This document shows positions 1 to 11,009 of a stretch of DNA of 64,000 nt, in pieces. The stretch is taken from NCBI GenBank assembly GCA_027924585.1, contig BSBM01000361.1, forward strand, positions 63,703,501 through 63,767,500, read 5' to 3'. The notes under the pieces are model-generated. The model was not told the origin of the DNA, did not search any database, and saw only the letters and a program-made list of their open reading frames with translations. Made by a program: the position numbers and the translations under genes. The stretch's first letter is position 1, and the number at the start of each line of letters is the position of its first letter. This DNA comes from Larix kaempferi (lineage: Eukaryota > Streptophyta > Pinopsida > Pinales > Pinaceae).

Positions 1-113
1 TTCGATTTCGTTGAGGGGGATCTCCACTCCAAGCCCATCATGGATTGGAGTTCGACTTCTTTTGGCTCCTTCTATCATGCCAAGTTCGATCTAGGTTTTG
101 TGTACTTAGTTTT

Positions 114-120
114 TATATAA
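114..120 (+). promoter_or_regulatory. TATA box of C5 LTR
   Basis: TATATAA in a context that matches the TATA boxes of C2 (25,763), C1 and C3. It sets the sense strand of the LTR and places the following roughly 2.9 kb in the transcribed R-U5 part. Inferred by position and homology. Confidence 0.5.
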
Positions 121-1470
121 ATGAGATGCCTTTGGGCACTCTTATGATGGATCTTTATGCATCGAAATTCTGAGCAATTGTATTTGAAATTATATTTAAT
201 AAAGTTGTGACTTTGGAGGTCAAATTCTTGGGGGCTCTTGGTGGCCATGCTTCATCACACTCTTGAGGTGATATTGTGTCATTTTTTCATATGTTTATGA
301 TTATTTAGTTTTGATCTATATGCTTAGAAGGCTAACAATCTAGCACATGCATGTATATCTTCTCTATTCGCTTAAATCATATGTTATTTGCAAGTATTGC
401 TAATGGTTTTGTGAGCTTTTGCAGGTTCTCCTTCACCCCAATTTTTGGCCAAAGATCTCTCTACTTGTTAAGCACTAGCAAAAGAGGAGTCTCTTGCTTC
501 ACCATCAACTACTTTCAAAAAACAAACTTCTTGGTTCTAAGCTTATATCTTCAAGCCCATATTCACTAGATTAGCTTTCTCACCTATTTTGTTTCATCCA
601 TCTCCTCATCCTTGCTCTCGTCCATCTAGCCTTCTCTAGCTCTCGTCCCATCCATTCCTTCCTCGTATCGTCCCATTCTTTCCTCTAGCTGCTGCCCTTG
701 TCATCTTTTCATTTTCAGTCCCTTTCTCTCCATCAATACAGTCTGCTGCCTTATCTTTCTGTTGCCCTTACCATCTTCCACCGTTGTCCATCATCTGCAT
801 TTTGCAGCTGTCCCTTGTCCCATGTTTGGCTGTCCTCTTTTCCCTTTCATCCACTTCAAAATTCTGCCCTTAAAACACTTCAAAAAACAGTCAACAGTTT
901 GGTAAAGTTCAAGTTTGGTTAGTGTAGATTCATTTCATAAGTATAGATCTTGTCTTTTTGCAATAGATTAGATCTTTAACATTTTTACTTAGTATTTTCT
1001 AGCTTATGCTTTGAAAAGTAGCATTAGGGCCTTAGATCTCATGTCATAGATTTCAAAACTTTGCATTGGAAAAATTATTTTTGCATATATGTTAGATCTT
1101 AGTTCTTGCATTTGTTTTTTAAAGTTGGATTTTGACTAATATCTAATGGGTACATTGTTGAAGTGAGTTTGAGCTTGTGTAGATCTTTTTTGAAGGAGGA
1201 TAAAAGCTTGATAAGAACAATACTCAAAAGAAAGAGCAAAGTGCATCTAAGGAGAAGACTTGAACCACAATAACAAATCTTGTATACTCTCCTTTTTGTA
1301 ATTAGCCATTAAGGGCTCATAAAGTATTGTCTTTGTTGAGTAGTTCTTTTTTCTCTCAAAAGACCTTTCAAGGGCTTCATCCCCAAAGGCACTTGTAACC
1401 GTTTAATAAAATTTTCAAGTGGAGAAGGCTCCACTTTTTGGTCTTCTTCCCCATTTGGGGAAGAGTGTTG

Positions 1471-1688
1471 GGTTTGTTTGGTTTGCTTAGCTTAGATCTT
1501 TACAATTCTTGTCATAGAATAATTTGTTTTTATTTTGTCACTTCTCTTCCAAGCCTTGACCAGAGAAGAGCTAACTTTGGGTTTGTTTGGTTTGCTTAGC
1601 TTAGATCTTTACAATTCTTGTCATAGAATAATTTGTTTTTATTTTGTCACTTCTCTTCCAAGCCTTGACCAGAGAAGAGCTAACTTTG
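1471..1688 (+). repeat. 109-bp direct tandem duplication inside C5
   Basis: Two essentially identical 109-bp copies (1,471-1,579 and 1,580-1,688), each running from a TTTGGTTTGC stretch to an AAGAGCTAAC stretch. C2 and C4 have a single copy at the matching place, so this is private to C5 and recent. Confidence 0.85.
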
Positions 1689-2001
1689 GGATTGCATCCC
1701 AAAGGCCACATAACTTTGTGGTAGCTTCTCGTTCCCCCATCAGCTTCTTGTGGACATCCAGCTAGCTGGAAGGTTTCCAAGACTGGTGGCTTCTAGTGGT
1801 TGACCTTGTTCGGAGGTTGATCCCACCTATAGTGTAAATTTTTGCTTGGTAGAAAACTAGATATTTCCGTTATCTCATTTTATTTTGCAAGTAGTATGTT
1901 AGCAGCATTTCCATTGATTTGAGCTATCACATGTTTTGAGTTTCACAAAGTTTCAATATCTTATATCACAACTGCTTCTTGCTTCTTAAAATGAACAAAG
2001 C

Positions 2002-2151
2002 CTCTTGAACTTGGCCGAATCCAAGTCAAAAGCACTCTCTATCGGAGAGCATTGTTAGAATTTGCATCTCTCTTGCATTAGGCATTTTAATTTAGAAAGT
2101 CTCTTGAACTGCGGTCATAAGATCAAGTCAAGAGCGCTCTCTGTCGGAGAG
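2002..2151 (+). other. Paired-hairpin modules in C5 leader
   Basis: Two modules (2,002-2,047 and 2,101-2,151). Each has a stem opening CTCTTGAAC and closing on GTCAAGAG, followed by a short CTCTC(N)nGAGAG hairpin with a loop near TGTCG or TATCG. The same pair recurs in every C LTR in the window. It lies downstream of the TATA box, so it should be in the RNA. Confidence 0.65.
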
Positions 2152-2244
2152 TTGAACGAGTGCTCTAATAAATAAAACTTTTCAACACACACTTCCCTTT
2201 TAATTAATTTATCTTGGTTTTTCGTCCTACACCCATATGCTCTG

Positions 2245-2262
2245 CCAACCGGAAACGGTTGG
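2245..2262 (+). other. GAAA-loop hairpin in C5 leader
   Basis: CCAACCGGAAACGGTTGG can fold as a 7-bp stem closed by a GAAA (GNRA-type) tetraloop. It lies just before a conserved CTAGTACT segment. Equivalent hairpins occur in C4 (3,866), C2 (27,745) and C1 (21,235). Confidence 0.6.
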
Positions 2263-3075
2263 GCTAGTACTTAGAAAGGTGCAGGACTTGTTAATTTCAC
2301 AAGTGATAATATTAATTAAAATTTTACCCCAAAACCCCAACCAAAGACAAAATCATTGAGTTCTTCCTGAAAGAGGTAGTGCCGGGAATCCACTGTCAGA
2401 CTCGAGGGCGGTCAAGCCGCAAGCACACTTGCCCTCTTTGCAATCTGGGTGCTCCCGACCTATCACCTAATAGGTTGCCAGTATTTTTCTTGGGTAAGGT
2501 TCCACATCCTTTTGATACCTTTGTTCTTAGCCATAATAATCAAAACAACTAAAATCTTCAATTTACCAAGATAAGCTGCAAAACTGTCTCAAGAACTTGT
2601 TTCTCAAACACTTGTATCAACATTTCAATCACTCAGTATCTTTTTGACTCCATAAGGCACTGGTCCTTTATCATATACTTTATTTGCTTAATATCAATCT
2701 GGAGTATTTGCTTTAATTTTCATAAAGAGTGATTTGTTTATAATTCAGTGTATCTTTCATTTTCTCTTGCAACGTGGATTGCGTTATCTTAGTTTCATTT
2801 AAAGTATTTTTGTGTCTCTCACCCTCAACTCCTAAACAACACCCATCCGCATCTCAACATCAAAAAACATATAAAACACAAGAGCCTTAGACAACTCTTT
2901 GTAGGGACTACCCCCCTTGGCTTCGTTCTGAGTTAGCCTAAACAGAGGAGCTGAGATTCAGGTGACAGTACCTGGCTCATTGCTTGCCCCCAAGGCCACA
3001 CCTCTCCCCACTTTCCAGTGAGGGAGACAGCTTTCGAAAGATTTCTGCTGCTGGTGTGCAGTTTGGCGGACAATA

Positions 3076-4709
3076 GGGCTCATAAAGTTTTGCTTCAATA
3101 ATTTATTTTGTTTTTCTCAAAAAGACCTTTCAAGGATTTTTCCTAAGGAAATTGTAACCCAAGTAATAAAAAGGCTAGGTGGGATAGTGCCTCCCACACT
3201 TAGTTTCTCCTTCCCCATTTGGGGAAGTTTGTTCATGTATGCTTAGATTAGTCTTATTTTCAGCCATTTAGATTAAAATTTCAAATTTCGGTTATTAGAT
3301 TAAGTTCTCTTCCAGGTTTTGACTTGAGATAGTATCCTTGGGATTTCATCCCAAGGGCAGGGCCACATAGTTTTGTGGTTACTTATCTTTCCCCATTAGA
3401 CTCCTGGTCGAAACTCAGCTAGCTGGAATTTCTCAAGGACTGGTGGTTCTAGTGGTCATCCTTGTTCGGAGGTTGACCCCACTTCTTGTTTATTTCTTAG
3501 ATTAGTGGTCAAACTTGGCCTTAGAAAGCGTGTTTTGCTATCATTATTGTTCAACTGTTTTACTTTTAAAGGTGCACTTTTCTTTATGCAAGATTGCCTC
3601 TATTCTAATAAACAAACAAAGTCTCTTGAACTTGCCGTAATCCAAGTCAAGAGCACTCTCTGTCGGAGAGCATTTTAGCTTGCATCTTTTTCCCCTGCAT
3701 TAGGCATATTAGATTAGATAAGCCTCTTGAACCTTGTCATAAGACAAAGTCAAGAGCACTCTCTATCGGAGAGCTAAACTGTGTGCTTAAACAACAATTA
3801 AAATATTCCAACTCATACTCCCATAATAATTTACTTCGGTTGCTATTTGACACCTGTATGCTCTGCCAACCTGAAAGGGTTGGGCTAGTACTCAGAAAGG
3901 TGTTAGATCTGATTAACTTCTACAACATAATAAAATTTGTACCCCCACAACCAACGAACCGACGTTGATTTTTCGGGATATACTCAGGTAGTGGGCAAAG
4001 TTCCTAAACCTGGTGGGGCCGGAGGTTTCCCCTGTCTAGACATCAAGGTGGTCAAGCCATTGAACACTTACTCTTTGAAATCCGAGCGGACCGACATACC
4101 ATCAGAAGGGGAAGCCACTGAAAGTATCACTTTCCGGACTTTTGCTTATCTCTTTGTTCTTATCCTAATAATCAAGACCATTAAAATCTTTAATTTACCA
4201 AGATAAGCTACAAAACGATCTCACAAACTTTACCACTTTGAACTCTTGTATCAAGCAACCCAAGCACTTAAGGTTGTTTTGACTCCATAAGGCACTGGTC
4301 CTTGTCATTATTTTTATTTATTTATTTGGGGCATTTACATTATCATGGTTGTCTTGTTTTAATTTATCAAGTGGTTTCTTCTTCGATCCTGTAATCTTGT
4401 TTTGCAATGTGGATTGCATTTTATCTTGTGTTCCATTTAAAGCATTTGGTGATCTATTCAAAAACTCCTAAACAACACCCATCTGCATCACAACACCAAA
4501 AAACACTTAAAACACATTGAGCCATAGTTAACTCTTTGTAGGGACTACCCCCCTTGGCTTCGTTAGGAGTTAGCCTAAACGGAGGAGCTGGGATTCAGGT
4601 GACAGTACCTGGCTCATTGCTTGCCCCCAAGGCCACACCTTCCCCACTTGTAGTGAGGGAACAGCTTTCGAAAGATTTCTACTGCTGGTGTGCATCTCGG
4701 CGGACAACA
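3076..4709 (+). mobile_element. C4: right part of C-family LTR hosting C5
   Basis: Continues a C LTR interrupted by C5 and ends GGCGGACAACA at 4,709. Modules at 3,622-3,670 and 3,723-3,773, the hairpin at 3,866-3,883 and the conserved 3' module at about 4,540-4,690 are in order. Its right flank CTGCT lies within D-family sequence, so C4 inserted into D2. Its left half lies before the window, so its TSD cannot be confirmed. Confidence 0.8.
3622..3773 (+). other. Paired-hairpin modules in C4 leader
   Basis: Two modules with the same layout as C5: a CTCTTGAAC...GTCAAGAG stem plus a CTCTC...GAGAG hairpin, about 100 bp apart. The inner stem bases differ from C5 while pairing is kept. Confidence 0.6.
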
Positions 4710-4817
4710 CTGCTCATCATAGCTAATCTCACTAGAACTATGTAAAGGCCAAGCTAAAAAATATGCAATGAACTGCTCTGCAATCATGGTAGCCCGGCTA
4801 CTATGGATATGATAACA
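4710..4817 (-). mobile_element. D2: terminal fragment of D-family LTR
   Basis: Ends GGATATGATAACA and carries the GTAGCCCGGCTACTAT segment found at the ends of D3 (52,186) and D4 (41,896). It is cut on the left by the C4 insertion. By analogy with D1, sense is minus. Flank GTACC at 4,818-4,822. Confidence 0.65.
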
Positions 4818-4848
4818 GTACCTTTCTCCCCTCAGTATATGCAGTGAC

Positions 4849-5100
4849 GTTGGGCCATATATGTTTGAATGTACAATGTCTAAAGGTGCGATTGTGCTCT
4901 GTGTGCTAAAATTTTATCAAATTGTTGTTTATGTTGTTTAGCATCAACCACATGGTTCACAAAAGAAGTTATTAAGAGTAAAAGTAGGTAAACCAACTAA
5001 TCCATGCCACTTCTTGAGACATTATAAGTCATAACCCAAATGTCCCATACATTCATGCCATATATTTGACTCAAGGGAACAATTGGACTGACCTATCCTA
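4849..5100 (-). pseudogene. Decayed copia integrase fragment
   Basis: Minus-strand translation across frames shows a GAG-pre-integrase/integrase N-terminal pattern: an NNFFCEPC-like zinc-binding end, then AKQHKQQF, then a PLDIVHSNIYGP stretch matching the start of the copia integrase core (usual form LELVHxDxxGP). Stops and frameshifts interrupt it, so it is dead. It belongs to the ancestral layer into which D2 and C3 inserted. Copia assignment is from motif recognition; the element boundaries are not visible. Confidence 0.6.
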
Positions 5101-5156
5101 ATAACATGAACTTTTTATTTATTTATTTATATATATCATGGGAATGCATCAGATAT

Positions 5157-5261
5157 GCAATGATCAACATACTCGAACAACTAGTACAACCATGTGGAGA
5201 GGTGATTCATCCTATGTGCTTGATCAACATAATCATATCTCTAGTGATCTGCAATGATTAG
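5157..5261 (+). repeat. About 105-bp ancestral direct repeat, left copy
   Basis: This segment is repeated, diverged by roughly a tenth, immediately to the right of C3 at 28,925-29,015. Removing C3 makes the two copies a tandem pair, so C3 landed at the junction or in the second copy. Function unknown. Confidence 0.6.
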
Positions 5262-6181
5262 TGTTACCGCCGAGATGCACACCTGGGGGGGAGCGTAGCA
5301 CAAATCTTTCGAAGCTACTCGGTGTGGCCTTAGGGGCAAGCAAAGAGTTAGGTGCTGTCACCTGATCCCAAATCCTCTGTTTAGGCAAACTCCTAACGAA
5401 GCCAAGGGGGGTAGACCCTACTAAAAGAAAAGGTTTTCTAAGGCTTTTAGTTAAGTTTGTGTGATTCGAATGAATGTTGTTTTAGGAGTTTTTAATTGAA
5501 ACAAATTTAAACCAAGCTATTCGCAAATTTAATCAATGGCACATTCAACCAAGCTATTCGCAAATTTAATCAATGGCACATTCACAGCATGATATAATAA
5601 CAACAATTTGTAAGATATAAAGCGAAGATATTCAAAGATATAAAGCAAAGATTTGTAAAATATTGTTATTGCTCAAAGACCAGTGCTATTGGAGTCACTG
5701 TCTGTTTTTTAAAGTGTTGAGATGGTTGTTGTGCAAGTGCTCTTGGTTTATTTTATTATGTATTTTAGAAGATGAGGTTGACTTATTGTGGGATGAAGGG
5801 ATTCCCGATATACCTTGCGGTACAGGGAATATGTCCGGAATGTGATCTAGGTGGCTTCGTACAAGGACGTGTGGGTTGGAATGGAGTCTTGAGAGCGATG
5901 TTCAACAATACACCAACAAGGGTGTAGTTTAACTGTGCTCTGAGGTCGCCTCCCAGTTGTTCCCGCTTCCTTAATCGAAATTTCCCCACTTTCGACCACT
6001 ATTGAGGCAACGCCGGATTTTCGTTGGTTTGGGAGACTTGATTTTATTAATGATTGGATTAATTAAATGTGAAAATTTAATAAGTGCCAAACAACCATAT
6101 TTGATATCCCAAAGCTCAGACTAGCCTGCGATGGGTAGAGCATACACGGTGTTTGCAAAACGTTAATTCCAATTTTATTGA

Positions 6182-6803
6182 CTCTCCAACAGAGAGCACT
6201 CTTGATCCGCTAAAAGCGAGATTCAAGAGATTTTAAGGAGTCTTAAGACTCAACAGAAATTGTAACTGCAAAGATACATAAAGTAAAAACTGTTTAAATA
6301 CTACCCAAGAATCTCTTTCAGGTCCAGGACCGTACTCAAAAAAGCAAGGGGGTTAGTGAAAAAAGTAGATTCTCCGACAGAGAGCACTCTTGATCCGCAA
6401 ATGGCGAGATTCAAGAGATTTTGATAACTTTAAAAAATCTAACTTACACAAAAATGAAATTAGGCTAAAAACTTTGAATGAAATAAAGCTTGGAAAACGA
6501 ACTAACTAACTTGCAAAAATGGAAACTTTCGATGGATTGATATTTATGCAAAATAGTAAGTTTTTAAACTATGCAAAGATAAACTTTTCAAACAAAACTT
6601 TAAGCAAAACTAGTCTAACATGCTACTATTCTAATTCTGTGTAGGTAGAAAGCAAAATAAATGAAAAGATACGGGCTTCCCCCAAATGGGGGAAAAAGGG
6701 TGTGGGAGCCGTAATCCCACTTGGTTTTTATTAATGATTATTACAATTAAATTAACTCTCCAATAAAGAGCACTCTTGATCTACCAATAGCGAGATTCAA
6801 GAG
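6182..6803 (-). other. Three paired-hairpin modules in C3
   Basis: Modules at 6,182-6,229, 6,370-6,418 and 6,756-6,803. In sense each starts CTCTTGAATC and closes GATC(C)AAGAG, with CGC/GCG continuing the stem. This differs in sequence from the ACTTGG/CCAAGT stem of C1, C2 and C5 but keeps the pairing and the extra A. The terminal CTCTC...GAGAG hairpin is present. Confidence 0.6.
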
Positions 6804-7717
6804 ACTTTAAGCCTTTTCAGAAAGCGGAGGGAGAGCAAGGGGTTGAAGAAAAAGTGAAAATTTTAGTTTATGCTCCAAAGGAACTTATCTTCCTCGCTTT
6901 CCTGTAACACAAAACAAATAAACCAGCGAACAGAAAACTTGTTAATAAGTTAATATTGGTTAGCTAAAAGCACATAATATCACAATCTAATATTTGCAAA
7001 TGATAGAAAAAAATTGACTTATTTCAAATACTAAAACTTAGACCTAGATCTTCTGGTTTATCGAAAAGAAACTCCTAGATCTATGAATGAAGCAAATAGA
7101 CTTAAAGATAAAACCTTTGAAATCAACTCTAAATGATTTTCTTAAACAAAAAGGGAAAGAAGGTTGATTGAAATTTTTTAATGAAGGAAGAAGGAAATGC
7201 TCAAGCCCAAGCTTGAATAAATTTGAAAGAAAGGAGCGCCTGCAATATAATAGAGCATTAGATTTATAAAGTGGTGGAGAAAGATAAGATGCAACCAAGC
7301 TCTGATCTCTACTCCACGCTTGGTGATCTGCAAAACTAAGACAACCTTCAAACAAGTGATTAGATCTAGTATGATAGGTTAAGTAAAATAAAAAGTGCAC
7401 AAGTATAACGACTACAAAATGCAACTTTTAGATCTTAGATAACTTCGAATAAATAAACAACTTGAAATTTCAAATGTCTATTCAAAGGATTAGCATATAA
7501 TCTTCTTTAGCTAAAATAGTAAGCACTTGTATGAAAGGAAGAATAACTAAACAGATATCACCTCGGTTTATGAGCAAAACATTCACCACAAAAGCTCTTG
7601 CACCAACAGACTGACCTCCAAAGTCTCAACCTTATTCATATGAAAGATAAGCAAATAGCATTACAGTATAGGCAGAGGTTCCTTGCATCCGTGTGGAATG
7701 ATGGAGCAAGCCTTACA

Positions 7718-7726
7718 TTATATAGC
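7718..7726 (-). promoter_or_regulatory. TATA box of C3 LTR
   Basis: Minus-strand GCTATATAAT at the position matching the TATA boxes of C1, C2 and C5. It supports minus orientation. Confidence 0.45.
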
Positions 7727-10700
7727 CAAAGAAGGAAGAGAGGGCGAGTGAGGGCTATGAGGGCGCATATCTAAATCAATGGAGAGATTTGAGGATGGAA
7801 CTAGATCTTAGCAAGCTCTTGGTTGGCGTGAAGAGGAGAGGTGGCAATCACATGGGAAGAGCGCCCCCTCTCAACATTGGAAACTCCTCCAATCGAATGA
7901 TAAAGCGCCATGCAAGAGGAATCCGCCTGCACGTGAAGAAGGATGGCGCACAAGAGAGGGAGGCGCATCCACAAAAGGGGGAGTGATTTCGGCGTTGAAT
8001 AATAGTTTAACCGTTACCTTGGATTGGTGTGTATGAGGTGGCATCCACCTCACAAGAGGGGTGCCCCTCTCACTTTGGAACCATCGCCCACTCCTCCACG
8101 AGCTCGCATGCATGGAAAGTCTACCCACGTGAGGAGGAAAGGCGCACCACTAATATATGACATCACCCACCACTTTAAAAAATGATTTTTAAACCATGCT
8201 TTATCATCTTAATGTGATCGCCCTTCCTTAGAAACCATATGCCACCTTTTCCATACATTTTTTAATCATTTTTTGGATTTTTTTATTTTTGTCTTTTGTG
8301 CATTTTGTAACACACTTAGCTTTTAAATGTCGTTTTGTAGCACCTTTAAGAAAAAATGCCACAAATGACAATTTAATCACCCGAAACCTAGGAAAGGTGA
8401 GTCCTAGGTTAAAGAGGACGCTCTGAGCGTGAAAACGAGCATCCCCATGCCAAATTCCACCTCCATACCATGCTTTTATTACACTTTGAATTTTTCCAAT
8501 TAAACCATTAAAAAATGGTCTTATTTTACGAAGAAAAAAAATTATTTTTATCGGAATGAAACCAAACTCCTAAGGGACCTAGTACATGTCCATACGACTT
8601 ATTATTGATAGCTAGCATGTAAAAATACATAGACACTTAGGCTTTAATAACCTCTCTAGGTTCAACCACTGTTACCAACTTACTTGTATCATAGTTGGAT
8701 TATCTGAAGAGCCACCATTTGACAAACATGATGAATGTTTGTACTCCAGTGTATCAGATGATCCAGCATTTGTGACCAGCTAATTTTGGCTAGCCAGTTT
8801 TGTTTTTCAGTTAACATGACCATGGCCCCATGGGGTTTGTAATAAAGTGTGCTAGTAGGATCTGAGTGTCTCGGTTCCCCATGACTTGATTAAGCAACTA
8901 AGGTATTCCAGGGAGTTTTTTCCCTTGTCAATTATACTTTGCCTATAGCCGAGCTATAATCGATGAGGTTTTCTCCTGCTTCCTCCAAAGCTGGAATGCC
9001 CGATTTTGAAAATTTTAGCCACGGGAGGTTATTAGAGTCCTATTGTCCGCCAATATGCACACCAGCAGCGGAAATCTTTCGAACGCTGTCTCTTCACTAC
9101 AAGTGAGAGAGGTGTGGCCTTGGGGGCAAGCAATGAGCCAGGTACTTGTTATCACACCATAGTAGCAGGGCTACTATTCTTGTTCAGCAGATATCTGCAC
9201 ATTCCAGAGCTTCCATTATTCCAGAGCATGGCTATATATTTTGGATCACTCATGATCAGAGCAGTATATTATTCAGATGTATGTTTGACCTTGTGTCAAG
9301 GCTGAGCCTTGAGAGTTCAAATTTGATGACCAATGTGACCCTTTATCCCATACAGTTTCAGTTCAGTGCCTAGAGATGTATTGCAGCAGTGTTTCAGAGG
9401 GTGCATGATGATTATTATTTTGATGATGTTGTATGATCTATGGATATGTTATCACTGACTGTGGATTATTATCTTGTTGATTTAGTCATGATCATAGCAT
9501 GTGCTTGGTATATTATTCCTGATGTGGCAAACTGTTTAAAATGAACTGAAAATCATAAAATGGACAATTGCTTGCACATTTAGGTCATTTAACAAAACCC
9601 ACTGGTTTTTCACCTTACATAGATATGGTCTTTCCTGACACCAGTTGTCTGCTAGTGTAGGCTCCATATTCACTTGACTCCATCCATACATGACCTTCCT
9701 GTTTGACTTTAAACCTTGACTTGTCTCGTTTGACTATCTGATACCGAGGACTTCCCCATTTTTCTACCTCTGTGTTTGGACCGCATCCCTGTGTATTCAG
9801 TGTTTCGGCTCTAAGTTGGTGACAAAACTTGCCTTTGGTGAGTTGGATTGTAGGTCTAAATCATTCTGGTCGGTTGTCCCGATGTTTGGCATTGGCTCGA
9901 ACTCCCCCTAGTCACTTGAGATGTTGTTGGCTAAAACTGAAAGCTCATGTTCTACCTATGGAAACTTAAAAATTCGCCCATGGAAACATAAAAAGGGCAA
10001 GAGCGATGAACAGCTAAAAATACTCCTCGAAGAGTATAAGAAAGGTCCAAAAAGCAATGGTTCTTAAAAGTTATATCTAAACAATTGCTGACCTTATATA
10101 TAAGTAAAAACATGCCCTGGATGCAAGCACATCTGAAATCCGAAGGGTTATGTAGGCCAAAAAGGCCATGGAATAAAATTGAATGATCCTAATGAACCTG
10201 GATCAACTTGATGTAGACATGATGCCTAAGTTGAATAAGCACTCTCTAAACAACTTATCCATTTGTGAGACACAGCCATCCCCCGTGTTCTTTTGTCCAG
10301 CACAGAGTTTGTAGCTTTCCCCTTTCTCCCAGTCCAAAGTATTTTTGAGTTGAGTTAGACAGGTCAACCCCTTTACCCAACCTTGTTCCTAGCCTTCACC
10401 CTTCACTAGCAATCTGACCATGTCCAATGGGTGAGTTTGTCATTTGAACTATTGTGCAAGCAATTTTATATAACAACGGAATGTGTTAACTTGATTAGTG
10501 CCACTGAATGGAATTTGTACTTTGAGCTTAGCTGTGAAAATGATTAAAGAAGCATTGTCTTAGTCTACTGATGTGATTTATCCTTGGTTGTATATTATTG
10601 GGATCTATGATGATGTGGACCATGTATAGATGATTATTGATGATGATTGATGGGCCCACATGCTTGATGATGATATCATATGATGGACATATGATGCAGA

Positions 10701-11009
10701 TGATGATTGATCCAGTTCAGCAGGTTTTATTATTTGTTCAGATCAGCAAACTATGCATTGTCCATATATGGTGGACCCTACAGCTGGACCATTAGGGCAA
10801 ACCATGGTGTATGAGTACACATTCCTAGTGGATTTGGGTCTTCTGGATCCAATGAGACACTTATCTTTCAGTTCCGGGCACTTCTGACAGTGATTGATGC
10901 AGTTTTTCACTTGTTGACCAGATTTGGGGCTGATTTCCCAGCCTGAGCAGCAGGGGCCCCGAGAGGCCAGTTCACCTAGGGCGCTGATGATGGAGGGGGT
11001 GGTCCAGCC

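Larger units (their letters stand above)
1..3075 (+). mobile_element. C5: giant C-family LTR, left-truncated by window
   Basis: Right part of a C-family LTR ending in a mutated terminus (GGCGGACAATA, usually GGCGGACAACA). It aligns along its length with C2 (24,774-28,583). It holds a TATA box near 114, two paired-hairpin modules, a GAAA-loop hairpin and the conserved 3' module near 2,909-3,060. The right flank GGGCT (3,076-3,080) lies inside another C LTR (C4), so C5 is nested in C4. About 1 kb of its left end lies before the window. Whether it is a solo LTR or the 3' LTR of a fuller element cannot be told. Confidence 0.8.
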
